From Allopontixanthobacter sediminis (GTDB lineage: Bacteria; Pseudomonadota; Alphaproteobacteria; Sphingomonadales; Sphingomonadaceae): a DNA stretch of 64,000 nt. Below, piece after piece: positions 20,444-28,700 of the stretch. A model generated the notes under the pieces. That model was given only the letters and a program-made list of their open reading frames with translations. It searched no databases and had not been told where the DNA came from. Location of the stretch: positions 806,001-870,000 of the forward strand of contig NZ_WTYL01000002.1 of assembly GCF_009828115.1 (NCBI RefSeq), read 5' to 3'. Position 1 is the stretch's first letter. The number at the start of each line of letters is the position of its first letter. Position numbers and translations under genes: made by a program.

Positions 20444-21367
20444 ATGCCCCATTTTCTCGACCTGAGTGACGCCGGCGGCGACGTGATCGCGGCCATGCTG
20501 AACGATGCGCAGGATCGCAAGGCAGCTCGTGCCGACTGGCCGAAAGGGCAAGTGGATGCCGATGCGCCGCTGGCGGGTCATGTCCTGGCAATGGTGTTCG
20601 AAAAGAGCTCTACCCGCACCCGTGCCAGTTTCGACATCGCGATGCGGCAGTTGGGTGGCAGCGTGTTGATCCTCGATTCCGGCACCAGCCAGCTCGGCCG
20701 CGGGGAAAGTGTGGCCGATACGGCCCGCGTGCTCAGCCGGATGGCCGATGCCATCATGCTGCGAACCGATGACCACGCCAAGGTCGAGGAGATGGCCCAT
20801 TACGCTTCGGTGCCGGTGATAAATGGTCTGACCGACCGGTCGCACCCGTGCCAGATCGTGGCGGACCTGCTGACCATCATCGAACAGGGCAAGGCCTTGC
20901 CGGGACTGGAAGTGGCGTGGTTCGGTGACGGCAACAATGTCCTTCACTCGGTGCTTGAAGCTTCCGGACTGATGAAATTCAACGTCCGGGTGGCAACGCC
21001 GTCGGGTTTTGAGCCGGACCCGGAATTTGTCGCGATGGCGAGGGCCGGCGGGGCCAATGTCACCCTGACTCAGGACGCAGCCGAGGCAGCCAGCGGCGCC
21101 GACATCGTGGTGACCGATACGTGGGTTTCGATGGGTCAAGCCAATGTCGAAAACAAGCTTGGGGCGATGGCCCCCTACCGGGTCGACGAGGCCCTGATGG
21201 CGTTGGCCAAACCGTCCGCCCGTTTTCTCCATTGCTTGCCCGCGCATATCGGGGACGAAGTGACGCAGGAGGTGTTTGAAAGTTCAAAGTCAGTGGTCTT
21301 CGACGAGGCGGAAAACCGGATCCATGCGCAGAAGTCGATCCTGCTGTGGAGCTTGGGCAAGTTGTGA
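20444..21367 (+). CDS. argF: Ornithine carbamoyltransferase
   Basis: A 307-residue transcarbamylase (carbamoyl phosphate + ornithine to citrulline). The carbamoyl-phosphate loop [12 protein letters not shown] (about 51-62), [14 protein letters not shown] (about 130-143) and the active-site [11 protein letters not shown] (about 265-275) are all present. The open frame reaches back into argD, but the ATG at 20444 is the conserved start. argD-argF-hslO forms a common alphaproteobacterial unit. Confidence 0.96.
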   Translation: MPHFLDLSDAGGDVIAAMLNDAQDRKAARADWPKGQVDADAPLAGHVLAMVFEKSSTRTRASFDIAMRQLGGSVLILDSGTSQLGRGESVADTARVLSRMADAIMLRTDDHAKVEEMAHYASVPVINGLTDRSHPCQIVADLLTIIEQGKALPGLEVAWFGDGNNVLHSVLEASGLMKFNVRVATPSGFEPDPEFVAMARAGGANVTLTQDAAEAASGADIVVTDTWVSMGQANVENKLGAMAPYRVDEALMALAKPSARFLHCLPAHIGDEVTQEVFESSKSVVFDEAENRIHAQKSILLWSLGKL

Positions 21368-21428
21368 TGGTGCGGCGGACGGTGGCTTACCCCCTTAACT
21401 TTGCGCGGCTCGCCACCATATTCCGGCG

Positions 21429-22322
21429 ATGACCGAACCTGCCGAAACCTTTTCCGATCGCCTGCTCCATTTCACTTTGCCCGCCCGCGATGCGCGCGGC
21501 CGGGCCGTGCGCATCGACACTGTTGTCGACGAAATTCTCTCGGCACACAATTATCCGCCGGCCATAACCCACCTTCTGGCGGAAGCGCTGGTGCTCGCGA
21601 CATTGCTGGGCAGTCTGCTCAAGCATGATGCGGGGCAGTTGACGATGCAGGCGCAAACGGAAGCCGGCGTGGTCAAGCTGCTGGTGTGTGATTACCGCTC
21701 CGGTGAACTTCGCGGCTATGTGGATTTCGACCGCGAGAGGTTCGGTGAACTGGGAGCCAATCCGCCGCTCAGCGCGCTGTTCGGGAAAGGCTATCTGGCG
21801 ATCACGTTCGACCTTCCGGGTGAAAATGGCCGTTACCAAGGCATCGTCCCGCTCGAAGGGGAAACTCTGGCGGCTGCTTGCGAAGCTTATTTCCTGCAAT
21901 CGGAACAATTGCCCACGCTGATCAGGGTAGGTGCACGACATGATGTGCGGGGCTGTATCGCCGGGGGCATCCTGATCCAGCATTTGCCCGACGGGGAAGA
22001 AGGCCGCGAACGGCTGCATGCGAGGCTCGACCATCCGGAATGGGAGCACGTCGCCATCCTCGCCGGAAGCACGCGCTATGACGAGCTGGTCGACCGCGAG
22101 CTTTCATTGGAGGCACTGATCTGGCGGCTGTTCCATGAGGAGGATGAAGTGCGGGTCGAACAGGGCGCGCACCTTGTGCGCGGTTGCCGCTGCTCGGCTG
22201 AACATTATGGCGATGTGATCCGCAGATTTCCAGAAGAAGAGCGTGTCGACATGCGGGATGATGACGGGGTCATCAGGGTCGATTGCGCGTTCTGCTCAAG
22301 GATATTTCCTATTCACGCTTAA
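21429..22322 (+). CDS. hslO: Redox-regulated chaperone Hsp33
   Basis: A 297-residue chaperone switched on by oxidation. The N-terminal substrate-binding domain (AHNYPPAITHLLAEALVLAT, KLLVCDYRSGELRGY) is followed by the C-terminal zinc switch: CRC near residue 257 and CAFC near 289, giving the four zinc-binding cysteines. A cytosolic holdase. It follows argF by 61 bases in the same direction, an arrangement repeated in many alphaproteobacteria. Confidence 0.94.
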   Translation: MTEPAETFSDRLLHFTLPARDARGRAVRIDTVVDEILSAHNYPPAITHLLAEALVLATLLGSLLKHDAGQLTMQAQTEAGVVKLLVCDYRSGELRGYVDFDRERFGELGANPPLSALFGKGYLAITFDLPGENGRYQGIVPLEGETLAAACEAYFLQSEQLPTLIRVGARHDVRGCIAGGILIQHLPDGEEGRERLHARLDHPEWEHVAILAGSTRYDELVDRELSLEALIWRLFHEEDEVRVEQGAHLVRGCRCSAEHYGDVIRRFPEEERVDMRDDDGVIRVDCAFCSRIFPIHA

Positions 22323-22408
22323 CGATTCACCGTTCGTAAGGCACGTTTTGCCTATGTTCACTTCCGTGATATATAGGGCTCTCTGTGATGATTGATCGAG
22401 CTATTCCC

Positions 22409-22825
22409 ATGCCGAAGAAAAGTTCGAAGCGCTTTTGGTCAAGGGCTGTTCTTGCGGTGTTGCCCGCGGCGTTCTTATTTGCGCCCGCAGCGGCGCAGGC
22501 GCCGTCGCTTACCATGCTTGGCGAACTTCAGGCTGGTGAATGGGAGCTTCGTTTTCGGGATGGGGCGCCAACCCGCAAGATTTGCCTGCGAACTGGCCGC
22601 GAATTGATACAGCTGCGTCATCCCGGGCGTGAGTGCACCCAATATGTGGTCGATAATACAGCTACGCATTCGACGGTACAGTACACTTGTCCCGGCAATG
22701 GCTACGGCTTGACCAGTATTCGGAAGGAAACCACCAGTCTGGTGCAGATCAAGTCCTCCGGCATCGCCGGAACGCGGGCGTTTGATTTCGCAGCCGAAGC
22801 GCGCCGTGTCGGAAGTTGCCGGTAA
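22409..22825 (+). CDS. Secreted DUF3617-like hypothetical protein
   Basis: A 138-residue exported protein. Residues 1-30 (KRFWSRAVLAVLPAAFLFAP then AAAQA) are a signal peptide. The mature part begins LGELQAGEWELRFRDG and carries cysteines in KICLRTG, GRECTQ, YTCPG and GSCR, probably two disulfides. The pattern GxWE, then C, then a later C before a basic tail recalls DUF3617-type sphingomonad proteins, whose role is unknown. Start choice is uncertain: GTG at 22385 and ATG at 22388 are in frame upstream, but ATG at 22409 gives the cleanest signal peptide. Confidence 0.65.
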   Translation: MPKKSSKRFWSRAVLAVLPAAFLFAPAAAQAPSLTMLGELQAGEWELRFRDGAPTRKICLRTGRELIQLRHPGRECTQYVVDNTATHSTVQYTCPGNGYGLTSIRKETTSLVQIKSSGIAGTRAFDFAAEARRVGSCR

Positions 22826-22887
22826 AGTTTTGGTAACTGCGCCGCCGCCCATTGCCGAAGGGTGCAATTCCGCCTAGCCCCTTCGTA

Positions 22888-23592
22888 ATGGGAACGGATA
22901 TTGAGACACCGGCAAGGCCTGCGGTCGTGCTGCTTTCGGGCGGTCTCGATTCGATGGTGTCAGCCGCCATCGCGAAAGAAGCTGGGTTCAAGCTTAACGC
23001 GCTTACGATCAATTATGGCCAGCGCCATGCCGTCGAACTCGGCGCAGCACGGCGGATTGCAGCACATCTGAATGCGGCGCGCCATGTGGAATTGCAGCTT
23101 GATCTGAGTGTCTTTGGGGGCTCGGCGTTAACCGACGATATCGACGTCCCGTTGGACGGGGTGGGGACGGATATTCCGGTGACCTATGTGCCCGCACGCA
23201 ACCTGGTATTCCTGTCGCTCACCCTGGCATGGGCGGAAACCATCGGAGCGAAGGACATCTTTATCGGCGTTAATGCGCTTGATTATTCCGGCTACCCCGA
23301 TTGCCGACCCGAATTCATCGCCAGTTTTGCGGAGACCGCGCGCCTTGGAACAAAGGCGGGCGCCGAAGGGCAGGATCTGACGATCCACGCTCCACTCCAG
23401 TACATGACCAAGGCCGACATAGCGTCCGAAGCAAGCCGCTTGGGGCTCGATCCGGGGATGAGCTGGTCATGCTATAATCCAACCAAAGACGCCATGGCCT
23501 GCGGATTGTGTGACAGTTGCCGCTTGCGCCGGAAAGGCTTCGCCGATGCGGGGCTTCAGGATGGGATCGAATATGCCAACACCGCCCACTGA
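22888..23592 (+). CDS. queC: 7-cyano-7-deazaguanine synthase
   Basis: A 234-residue ATP-dependent enzyme that makes preQ0 from CDG in queuosine synthesis. The PP-loop VLLSGGLDSMVSAAIAKEAG (about 13-32) binds ATP. The C terminus holds the zinc site, with cysteines in SWSCYNP and CGLCDSC. Length is typical. The ATG at 22888 is preferred over a TTG 12 codons upstream. Its last 20 bases overlap the proposed start of the MFS gene. No other queuosine-pathway gene is nearby, although gluQ, which modifies queuosine tRNA-like nucleosides, is 20 kb away. Confidence 0.95.
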   Translation: MGTDIETPARPAVVLLSGGLDSMVSAAIAKEAGFKLNALTINYGQRHAVELGAARRIAAHLNAARHVELQLDLSVFGGSALTDDIDVPLDGVGTDIPVTYVPARNLVFLSLTLAWAETIGAKDIFIGVNALDYSGYPDCRPEFIASFAETARLGTKAGAEGQDLTIHAPLQYMTKADIASEASRLGLDPGMSWSCYNPTKDAMACGLCDSCRLRRKGFADAGLQDGIEYANTAH

Positions 23593-25153
23593 GCCAGCCG
23601 TGACCACCGGGGAAATTGCCGAAAAGGCGCCCGCTTACAGCTGGTACGCGTTGAGCGTTCTGGTGTTGGTGTACATGCTTAACTTCATCGACCGGAACAT
23701 CCTGTCGATCCTGGCAAACGACATCAAAGCCGATCTTGGCCTCACCGACGCCGACCTGGGTTTTCTCTACGGGACCGCGTTTGGAGTGTTCTACGCATTG
23801 TTCGGCATCCCGTTGGGAAGGCTGGCGGACAGCTGGCACCGAGTACGGTTGATGACTATCGGACTTGCCTTGTGGTCGGCAATGACCGCGCTTTCAGGCT
23901 TTGCGCGTAACGGGCTGGAGCTCGCGGCGGCACGGATTGGTGTCGGCGTCGGCGAAGCGTCGGCAAGCCCCTCGGCCTATTCACTGCTGTCCGACTGGTT
24001 CCCCAAGAAGATGCGCGGCACGGCGCTCGCCATCTATTCCGCCGGTCTTTATCTCGGTGCCGGCATTTCGCTAATGCTGGGCGGCCTGATCGTGGAGGGC
24101 TGGAACAATGCATATCCTGGCGGCGGGCCGCTGGGGCTTGTTGGTTGGCAAGCAGCCTTTATGGCGGTTGGGATCCCGGGGCTTCTACTGGCGATTTGGG
24201 TGTTTACCCTGCGAGAGCCAGCGCGCGGAGCAATCGAGGGGCTCCCTGAACCGAAGATTGAAAGACCCTTCAGGGGCTTCGCCAATGAGCTATTTGCGGT
24301 AGTCCCACCCTTTACGCTTATATCGGCACTCCAGCGGGGGACAGGGCCGTTTCTGGTAAATCTTGCGGCTGCAGTCGTGATTGCCGGGCTCGCATGGCTA
24401 ATGGGCGCTGCTACCGGTAGCTACCAGCAATGGGGTGCGATTGGCCTTGGTTATTACGCGGTGTTCTCTTGGGCCAATTCGTTGCGTCAGCGTGATTACC
24501 CGGCGTTCCGTCTAATCTGGGGTAGTCCCGCATTCATCTACACGATCCTGGGATACGGAATGGTCGCCTTCGCGTCCTATTCGGTGTCGTTCTGGGCGGC
24601 ACCCTATGCGGAGCGTGTGCTGGGAGCTTCGAAGGCCGTTCTCGGATTCTGGATCGGCGGCGGCGGTGCGCTTGGCGGCTTCCTGGGCGTCATTATCGGG
24701 GGCAGGGTGTCCGATTGGCTGCGCGAACGCAATCCGGGTGGGCGTATCCTCGTCATCATGTTTGGGGTGTTGGCGCCCGTCATCCCGTTGATCTTCGCGT
24801 TCACGACCGAGAATGTAACGCTTTATTATTTTCTGAACTTCCTGATTTCCCTATTCGGAAGTTCGGCACTCGGAGCTGCCGCGGCGACAACGCAGGATCT
24901 TGTCCTACCGCGGATGCGAGGCACGGCCACAGCTACGTTCTTCCTATCGACTACATTGGTCGGCCTCGCGTTGGGCCCGTATATGGCGGGGCAAGTGTCC
25001 ACCATGACAGGCAGCCTGTCGATTGGCGTACTATCAATGCTGGTTGCCGCGCCGATCGGCACCGTGCTCCTTGTCCTTGCTTACAGGACAGTACCCACCG
25101 CCGAGCGCACTTTGATCGAGCGCGCTCGAGCGGCGGGTGAACCCGGGATCTAG
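23573..25153 (+). CDS. MFS transporter, spinster-like
   Basis: A 526-residue major facilitator with about 12 membrane segments. The first helix reads YALSVLVLVYMLNFIDRNIL, followed by the cytoplasmic loop motif GIPLGRLADSWHR, and later VIIGGRVSDWLRERNPGG. NFIDRNILSIL and the loop sequences resemble spinster-type carriers common in sphingomonads, for which substrates are mostly unknown. Near the middle there is an extra hydrophobic stretch (NLAAAVVIAGLAWLMGAAT) that lengthens it beyond the usual ~430 residues. The start is not certain (ATG at 23561 is also in frame). Its TAG overlaps the sodC stop on the other strand. Confidence 0.85.
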   Translation: MPTPPTEPAVTTGEIAEKAPAYSWYALSVLVLVYMLNFIDRNILSILANDIKADLGLTDADLGFLYGTAFGVFYALFGIPLGRLADSWHRVRLMTIGLALWSAMTALSGFARNGLELAAARIGVGVGEASASPSAYSLLSDWFPKKMRGTALAIYSAGLYLGAGISLMLGGLIVEGWNNAYPGGGPLGLVGWQAAFMAVGIPGLLLAIWVFTLREPARGAIEGLPEPKIERPFRGFANELFAVVPPFTLISALQRGTGPFLVNLAAAVVIAGLAWLMGAATGSYQQWGAIGLGYYAVFSWANSLRQRDYPAFRLIWGSPAFIYTILGYGMVAFASYSVSFWAAPYAERVLGASKAVLGFWIGGGGALGGFLGVIIGGRVSDWLRERNPGGRILVIMFGVLAPVIPLIFAFTTENVTLYYFLNFLISLFGSSALGAAAATTQDLVLPRMRGTATATFFLSTTLVGLALGPYMAGQVSTMTGSLSIGVLSMLVAAPIGTVLLVLAYRTVPTAERTLIERARAAGEPGI

Positions 25154-25683
25154 GTACGTTCGAGAACGCCGCAAGCGATGCGCGGACCGGCATTGCCCGA
25201 GGGATCGGTCTTGTAATCGTCAGGGTCCTGATGGATGACGACTGCGGTCCCATCTGCATCGAATAGCCAGTCGAGAACTTGTGACCGGTTGGTATCGGCC
25301 AATTCAATAGTGCTTGTTGTCACACTGCTGCTCCCGACCGTAAGGTTAGGCAAGTCGCCAAGATGGCTGCCGCCTGGGCTCATCGTACCGTGGTTGTTGT
25401 TGGTAGGATTGAGGTGGCCGCCTGCCGACGTAAAGTCGGGGGCGGTACATGTGCCGGTCGTATGCAAGTGAAAGCCATGTGCACCTTGCGGAAGTCCCGT
25501 AGCCGCCACCACTAAGGAAAGCCGATCACCCTTAGCGACAAGTTCCACCGTCCCGGCGGGAGCCCCATTTGCCCGGCTCATCGTTGCGGCCGCGAGCGTT
25601 TCGGATGACATGTCATCTACCGTCGTACAAGCTGGCAAGGCGAGTGCGACCGCAGCACAAGCGAGAAGGGAAGGTCGGTTCAT
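25150..25683 (-). CDS. sodC: Cu/Zn superoxide dismutase lipoprotein
   Basis: A 177-residue periplasmic superoxide dismutase. Signal peptide MNRPSLLACAAVALALPAC ends in a lipobox with cysteine 19, so it is probably a lipoprotein. Metal ligands are visible in order: HGFHLHTTG, GGHLNP, NNHG, SHLGDLPN, and VVIHQDPDD, with a C-terminal IACGVLER supplying the disulfide cysteine. ATG at 25683 has AGGAG upstream. The last codons overlap the end of the convergent MFS gene. Confidence 0.94.
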   Translation of the reverse strand: MNRPSLLACAAVALALPACTTVDDMSSETLAAATMSRANGAPAGTVELVAKGDRLSLVVAATGLPQGAHGFHLHTTGTCTAPDFTSAGGHLNPTNNNHGTMSPGGSHLGDLPNLTVGSSSVTTSTIELADTNRSQVLDWLFDADGTAVVIHQDPDDYKTDPSGNAGPRIACGVLERT

Positions 25684-25729
25684 TGGAGGTCTCCTGGTGA
25701 GGTTTTGAGTTTTCACTGTCCCTAAAACG

Positions 25730-25756
25730 AAAAAGGGGCCGGATTGCTCCGACCCC
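25730..25756 (-). terminator. Terminator after ompA
   Basis: Read on the minus strand, GGGGTCGGA (25756-25748) pairs with TCCGGCCCC (25743-25735) around a GCAA loop, with one U-G wobble. A run of five T follows (25734-25730). It lies 29 bases past the ompA stop. Confidence 0.85.
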
Positions 25757-25784
25757 CTCTCGATTTTTATCGCTTGCGCGAAGC

Positions 25785-26903
25785 TTACATGCCCGAACCT
25801 GGGCCGTAAGTGACTTCAACGCGGCGGTTCTGCAATTCGCGAACACCATCTGCGGTCGGTACGCGCAGGTTTGTTTCACCGAAGCCTTCCGTCGAGATGT
25901 TGGAGCCGTTGATGCCGCGACCAACCATGTAGGATTCGACAGCCGCAGCACGGCGGTTCGAAAGACCAACGTTGTAGGTTGGTGGGCCGGAGGTATCCGT
26001 ATAACCAGCAACCATGACCGATGCGGTACCGCAATTGCGATAAGCCGACACGGCGTTGTCGAGGATCGTCGCAGCTTCAGGAGTGATGTCCGACTTATCC
26101 CAGCCGAAGAACACGATATACGGGCCCTTGTTGCAAGGCGGAGGAGGAGGAGGAGCAGCCACAACTGGCGGCGGCGGTGGCGGCGGGGCTGCAACCGGCG
26201 GCGGAGGTGGCGGCGGCGGTGCTTCACCACCAAAGTTGTAGGTCAGAGTACCCAGGATCGAGTGCGACCGGTACCGACCGTCGAGATCACGACCAAGCGA
26301 ATCGATCAGGCCGACATCGGGTGCAGTGAAGAACCGATACCGAAGACCAACATCCCAGTTCTCCGTGAGCGGTGCGCGTACACCGGCGAGGACCTGGTAT
26401 GCAAAGCCGCTATCGGAATCGTCGAAGACACCGGGGCCATTGGAGGAAATCGTCGAGTTACCATCGACACGAGCGACACCAGCGCCGCCACCGACGAAGC
26501 CCTGAAGGCCGTCATCGTCCCCGAAGTCAACCAAACCGTTGAGCATGAAGCTGAGAGCATTCAGATCGCCGAGCGCTTCGAACGTGCCCGAACCGGAGTT
26601 GCCAGTCGGGCCGGTAGGAACACCACCGGGGCCAACGATGACCGAGGAAATGTCAGATTCGCGATAGCTTGCTTCAGCTTCAAGCCGGAAAGCGCCAAAA
26701 TCGTAACCAACCAGGCCACCGAAGTCGTAGCCAGCGTCTGAATCGACCGAAATCGTGTCCGTGCCGTCATTTACGTCGAAGTCAAAATCTTCAACAATCA
26801 TTGGTCCGCCGCCGACTTCCACATACCATTGGCCGTCGCGGGCTAGTGCAGGCGATGCGAGGGCCGTTGAGGCCATCGCCATTCCTATGACGAGTTTCCG
26901 CAT
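25785..26903 (-). CDS. ompA: OmpA family outer membrane protein
   Basis: A 372-residue outer-membrane protein. Signal peptide MRKLVIGMAMASTALASPALA (21 residues), an eight-strand beta-barrel of about 200 residues (ending LGTLTYNFGGE), a proline-rich linker of several PPPPPP blocks, and a C-terminal OmpA peptidoglycan-binding domain. The latter contains GYTDTSGPPTYNVGLSNRRA and NRRVEVTYG. The barrel anchors in the outer membrane while the C terminus holds the cell wall. ATG at 26903 begins the signal peptide. It has its own terminator. Confidence 0.94.
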   Translation of the reverse strand: MRKLVIGMAMASTALASPALARDGQWYVEVGGGPMIVEDFDFDVNDGTDTISVDSDAGYDFGGLVGYDFGAFRLEAEASYRESDISSVIVGPGGVPTGPTGNSGSGTFEALGDLNALSFMLNGLVDFGDDDGLQGFVGGGAGVARVDGNSTISSNGPGVFDDSDSGFAYQVLAGVRAPLTENWDVGLRYRFFTAPDVGLIDSLGRDLDGRYRSHSILGTLTYNFGGEAPPPPPPPPVAAPPPPPPPVVAAPPPPPPCNKGPYIVFFGWDKSDITPEAATILDNAVSAYRNCGTASVMVAGYTDTSGPPTYNVGLSNRRAAAVESYMVGRGINGSNISTEGFGETNLRVPTADGVRELQNRRVEVTYGPGSGM

Positions 26904-26930
26904 TATGAAATTCCCCTTATATAATCGAAT

Positions 26931-26952
26931 AAAACCACCGAATGGCGGTTTT
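26931..26952 (-). promoter_or_regulatory. Stem-loop in ompA leader
   Basis: On the minus strand AAAACCGCC (26952-26944), loop ATTC, then GGTGGTTTT (26939-26931) form a nine-pair stem with one wobble, about 28 bases before the ompA ATG. Leader stem-loops stabilise ompA mRNA in enterobacteria; the same role is plausible here. It could instead be an attenuator-like element. Confidence 0.45.
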
Positions 26953-27095
26953 CTAACTTTTCCCTCAGGAAGTGGCAAGCAGACATTGTTCTAAACTGTT
27001 GCAAGAAAGCATCGTTTGCCCTTGTTTTTGTTTAAATTCGCCTTCAAATCACTCCCATCGACATCCCAAACGTAGCGACGCCACGTTTGTTCCCT

Positions 27096-27509
27096 TCAGG
27101 GTGCAGACAAAATTCCGGCACTCCTGAGGGACTGGATCAGATGATCGATTGCTTGGCGAGCTTCGGCATCAACGATCTGACCTCCGGAAGGTATAGCGGG
27201 GGTCTCTGCTCTCTGCCAGCCATTTGCGTAAAAGATCGTTTGCCCGGTCGCCGGCTCCATGATCCGCATGCCATTCTGCGGGGTAATGTACATCCATGTA
27301 CCCGAGATCCAGCCCGCCAGATTTCCTGCATAATCTGACTACTCTCCGGTCGGACTGTTGCCAATAAGCCAACATTGGCCATCTTCTTTAGCAGTTGGTG
27401 GCACATCAGCCTCACTCTCGACAGCGGTATGGAGCAGCATATCAATCAGGGCATGGGCCTCATTTACAAAAAACTCCTTCTGGGCATGGCCATGCAGGCA
27501 TGACTGTCC
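27096..27509 (-). pseudogene. DUF2793 phage/GTA-type gene, broken C-terminal part
   Basis: The minus strand encodes a DUF2793-like sequence in one frame but with an in-frame TAG. The first part (to 27342) reads HAQKEFFVNEAHALIDMLLH, then EADVPP and CWLIGNSPTGE. TAG is at 27341-27339. The same frame continues GNLAGWISGTWMYITPQNGM, ANGWQRAETPAIPSGGQ and ends SAGIL-SAP at 27096. Intact members have AGQAQKEFFVNEA near the start and, from memory, a Trp near the TAG position. The normal N terminus is missing; upstream of about 27490 the sequence is large-terminase coding in another frame. DUF2793 proteins lie at the distal end of sphingomonad GTA/prophage-like tail clusters. Confidence 0.8.
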
Positions 27510-27952
27510 TGCGGGCCGCGCAGGCTGTCGGGCTCGCCGGCCGAATAAAGCTTCGCCTGCGCTCCGTTGGGCCACGTCAGCCGCTTCAGAGACGGTTCGA
27601 AATTGGGCAAGCGCTTCGGCGGCGACGTGGCCAGAATGCCGCTTTCCCCTTCCACCATCACTGCCCTCACTTCCGAAATGGATGCCCCGACCAGTGCGAT
27701 CCGGGCGTCCTTGTTGTGCTTGGCGATATGCCGGACCCATTCGGCCCCGGCCCGCGTCTTGCCGAAGCCGCGTCCGGCACAGATTAGCCAGATGTGCCAG
27801 TCACCCGGTGGGGGCAGTTGTTCGAACCTTGCCCAGATATTCCAGTGAAACCGCAATTCGTCTTTCTCGCTCTGAGACAAGGCTGCGAGGAAGATGTGCC
27901 GTTCTTCGCCTTCCAGCGAAATCAGTAAGCGGAGGCGGTCAATGTGCGTCAT
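27464..27952 (-). pseudogene. Truncated GTA-type terminase large subunit
   Basis: The N-terminal ~150 residues of a DNA-packaging ATPase resembling gene 2 of alphaproteobacterial GTA clusters. Walker A is ICAGRGFGKTRAGAEWVR. Then come ARIALVGASISEVRAVMVEG, LTWPNGAQAKLYSAGEPDSL and RGPQ. At that point (27509) family similarity stops and about 14 unrelated codons lead to TAA. Intact proteins continue FHAAWCDE and run for over 400 residues, so the rest of the ATPase and the nuclease domain are gone. ATG at 27952 overlaps the small-subunit stop by 14 bases, a normal order. It is not expected to be functional. Confidence 0.85.
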
Positions 27953-28457
27953 CGGCACCGTTTTCGGTTTCCGACGCCGGGCACATTGCCGTCGAGCTCG
28001 CGCTGTCCTGTGCGATCAGGATCTGGACGGCTTTCTCCCGGGCCCGCATCGCATCCAGTTTGGTGTTGATCGATGCGAGGATCGCGTCTTCGCCTTCATC
28101 ATCGCGCAGTGCCTTGCGCTGGCTGACTGATTCGCGATGTGCGGCGAGCAGGCGGAAGGCGGTGGCGTTATCGAACTTGCGTCGCGCCTTGGTTTTCGTG
28201 CCTTCGAGTTCACCGATCCGCAGCCGGTAAAGGAGCGACATTTCCAGATTATCGTACCCTTCGCACAGCGCATCGAACCAGGCGCTGCGAAAATCCGCAT
28301 TTTCGCGGCGATGCTTGTAGATTGTGCTTTTGTTCACTTTTGCCGCGCGGGCCGATCCGGCGATGTTCGAGCTTTCCGCCAGCGCTGCCAGGAAGGGTTC
28401 ACGCCAGGCAGGAATGTTCCGACCGTGCATTGCGCCGCCGGGCGATGATGTCGCCAT
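27939..28457 (-). CDS. Terminase small subunit-like protein (GTA remnant)
   Basis: A 172-residue protein, apparently intact, encoded just before the large-terminase fragment. The N-terminal half holds a helix-turn-helix, AALAESSNIAGSARAAKVNK then STIYKHRRENADFRSAW, as in DNA-recognition subunits of phage and GTA terminases. The rest is helical and charged (RKFDNATAFRLLAAHRESVS). With its partner destroyed it has no packaging role; it may be decaying or kept for another DNA-binding function. ATG at 28457 is used; ATG at 28430 is also in frame. A bacterial small regulator of another kind is less likely given the neighbour. Confidence 0.75.
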   Translation of the reverse strand: MATSSPGGAMHGRNIPAWREPFLAALAESSNIAGSARAAKVNKSTIYKHRRENADFRSAWFDALCEGYDNLEMSLLYRLRIGELEGTKTKARRKFDNATAFRLLAAHRESVSQRKALRDDEGEDAILASINTKLDAMRAREKAVQILIAQDSASSTAMCPASETENGADDAH

Positions 28458-28700
28458 AAAAAGTTACCCGTGCTGTAAAGGGGAAACCGCGAAGACCGTA
28501 CTTTCGAATCGGTCTGTTGCGATGTTCCAATTAACTAACCAAAGAGTGTGACGATGTCAATACAAAAGTGCCAAATAGGTTAATTACGCCCAATTATCGA
28601 GTCCATTCGCTTCTCGGCGCTTGCGGCATGGCAGGGCCTGGACTAATCGCGGCGGCACTGGCCCGCCTTGTCATGGGCGTATCGACTCGGGAGGCGGCCC
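28458..28700. other. AT-rich gap upstream of GTA remnant
   Basis: A 243-base gap between the divergent small-terminase-like gene and the YqaA-like gene. The middle (28500-28600) is markedly AT-richer than the surroundings, with TTAA at 28531 and 28580, the core of CtrA half-sites, but not in the full TTAA-N7-TTAA spacing. AGACCG (28493-28498) and CGGTCT (28510-28515) form an inverted repeat 11 bases apart. No gene or RNA is seen. Confidence 0.4.

Noticed and set aside
27067-27089. CAAACGT...ACGTTTG hairpin after the DUF2793 remnant
   Set aside because: No T-run on the relevant strand; too weak to call a terminator or attachment site, and no matching direct repeat was found upstream.
27087-27338. 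Plus-strand 83-codon frame over the DUF2793 remnant
   Set aside because: The minus strand shows recognisable DUF2793 sequence, so this frame is its shadow.
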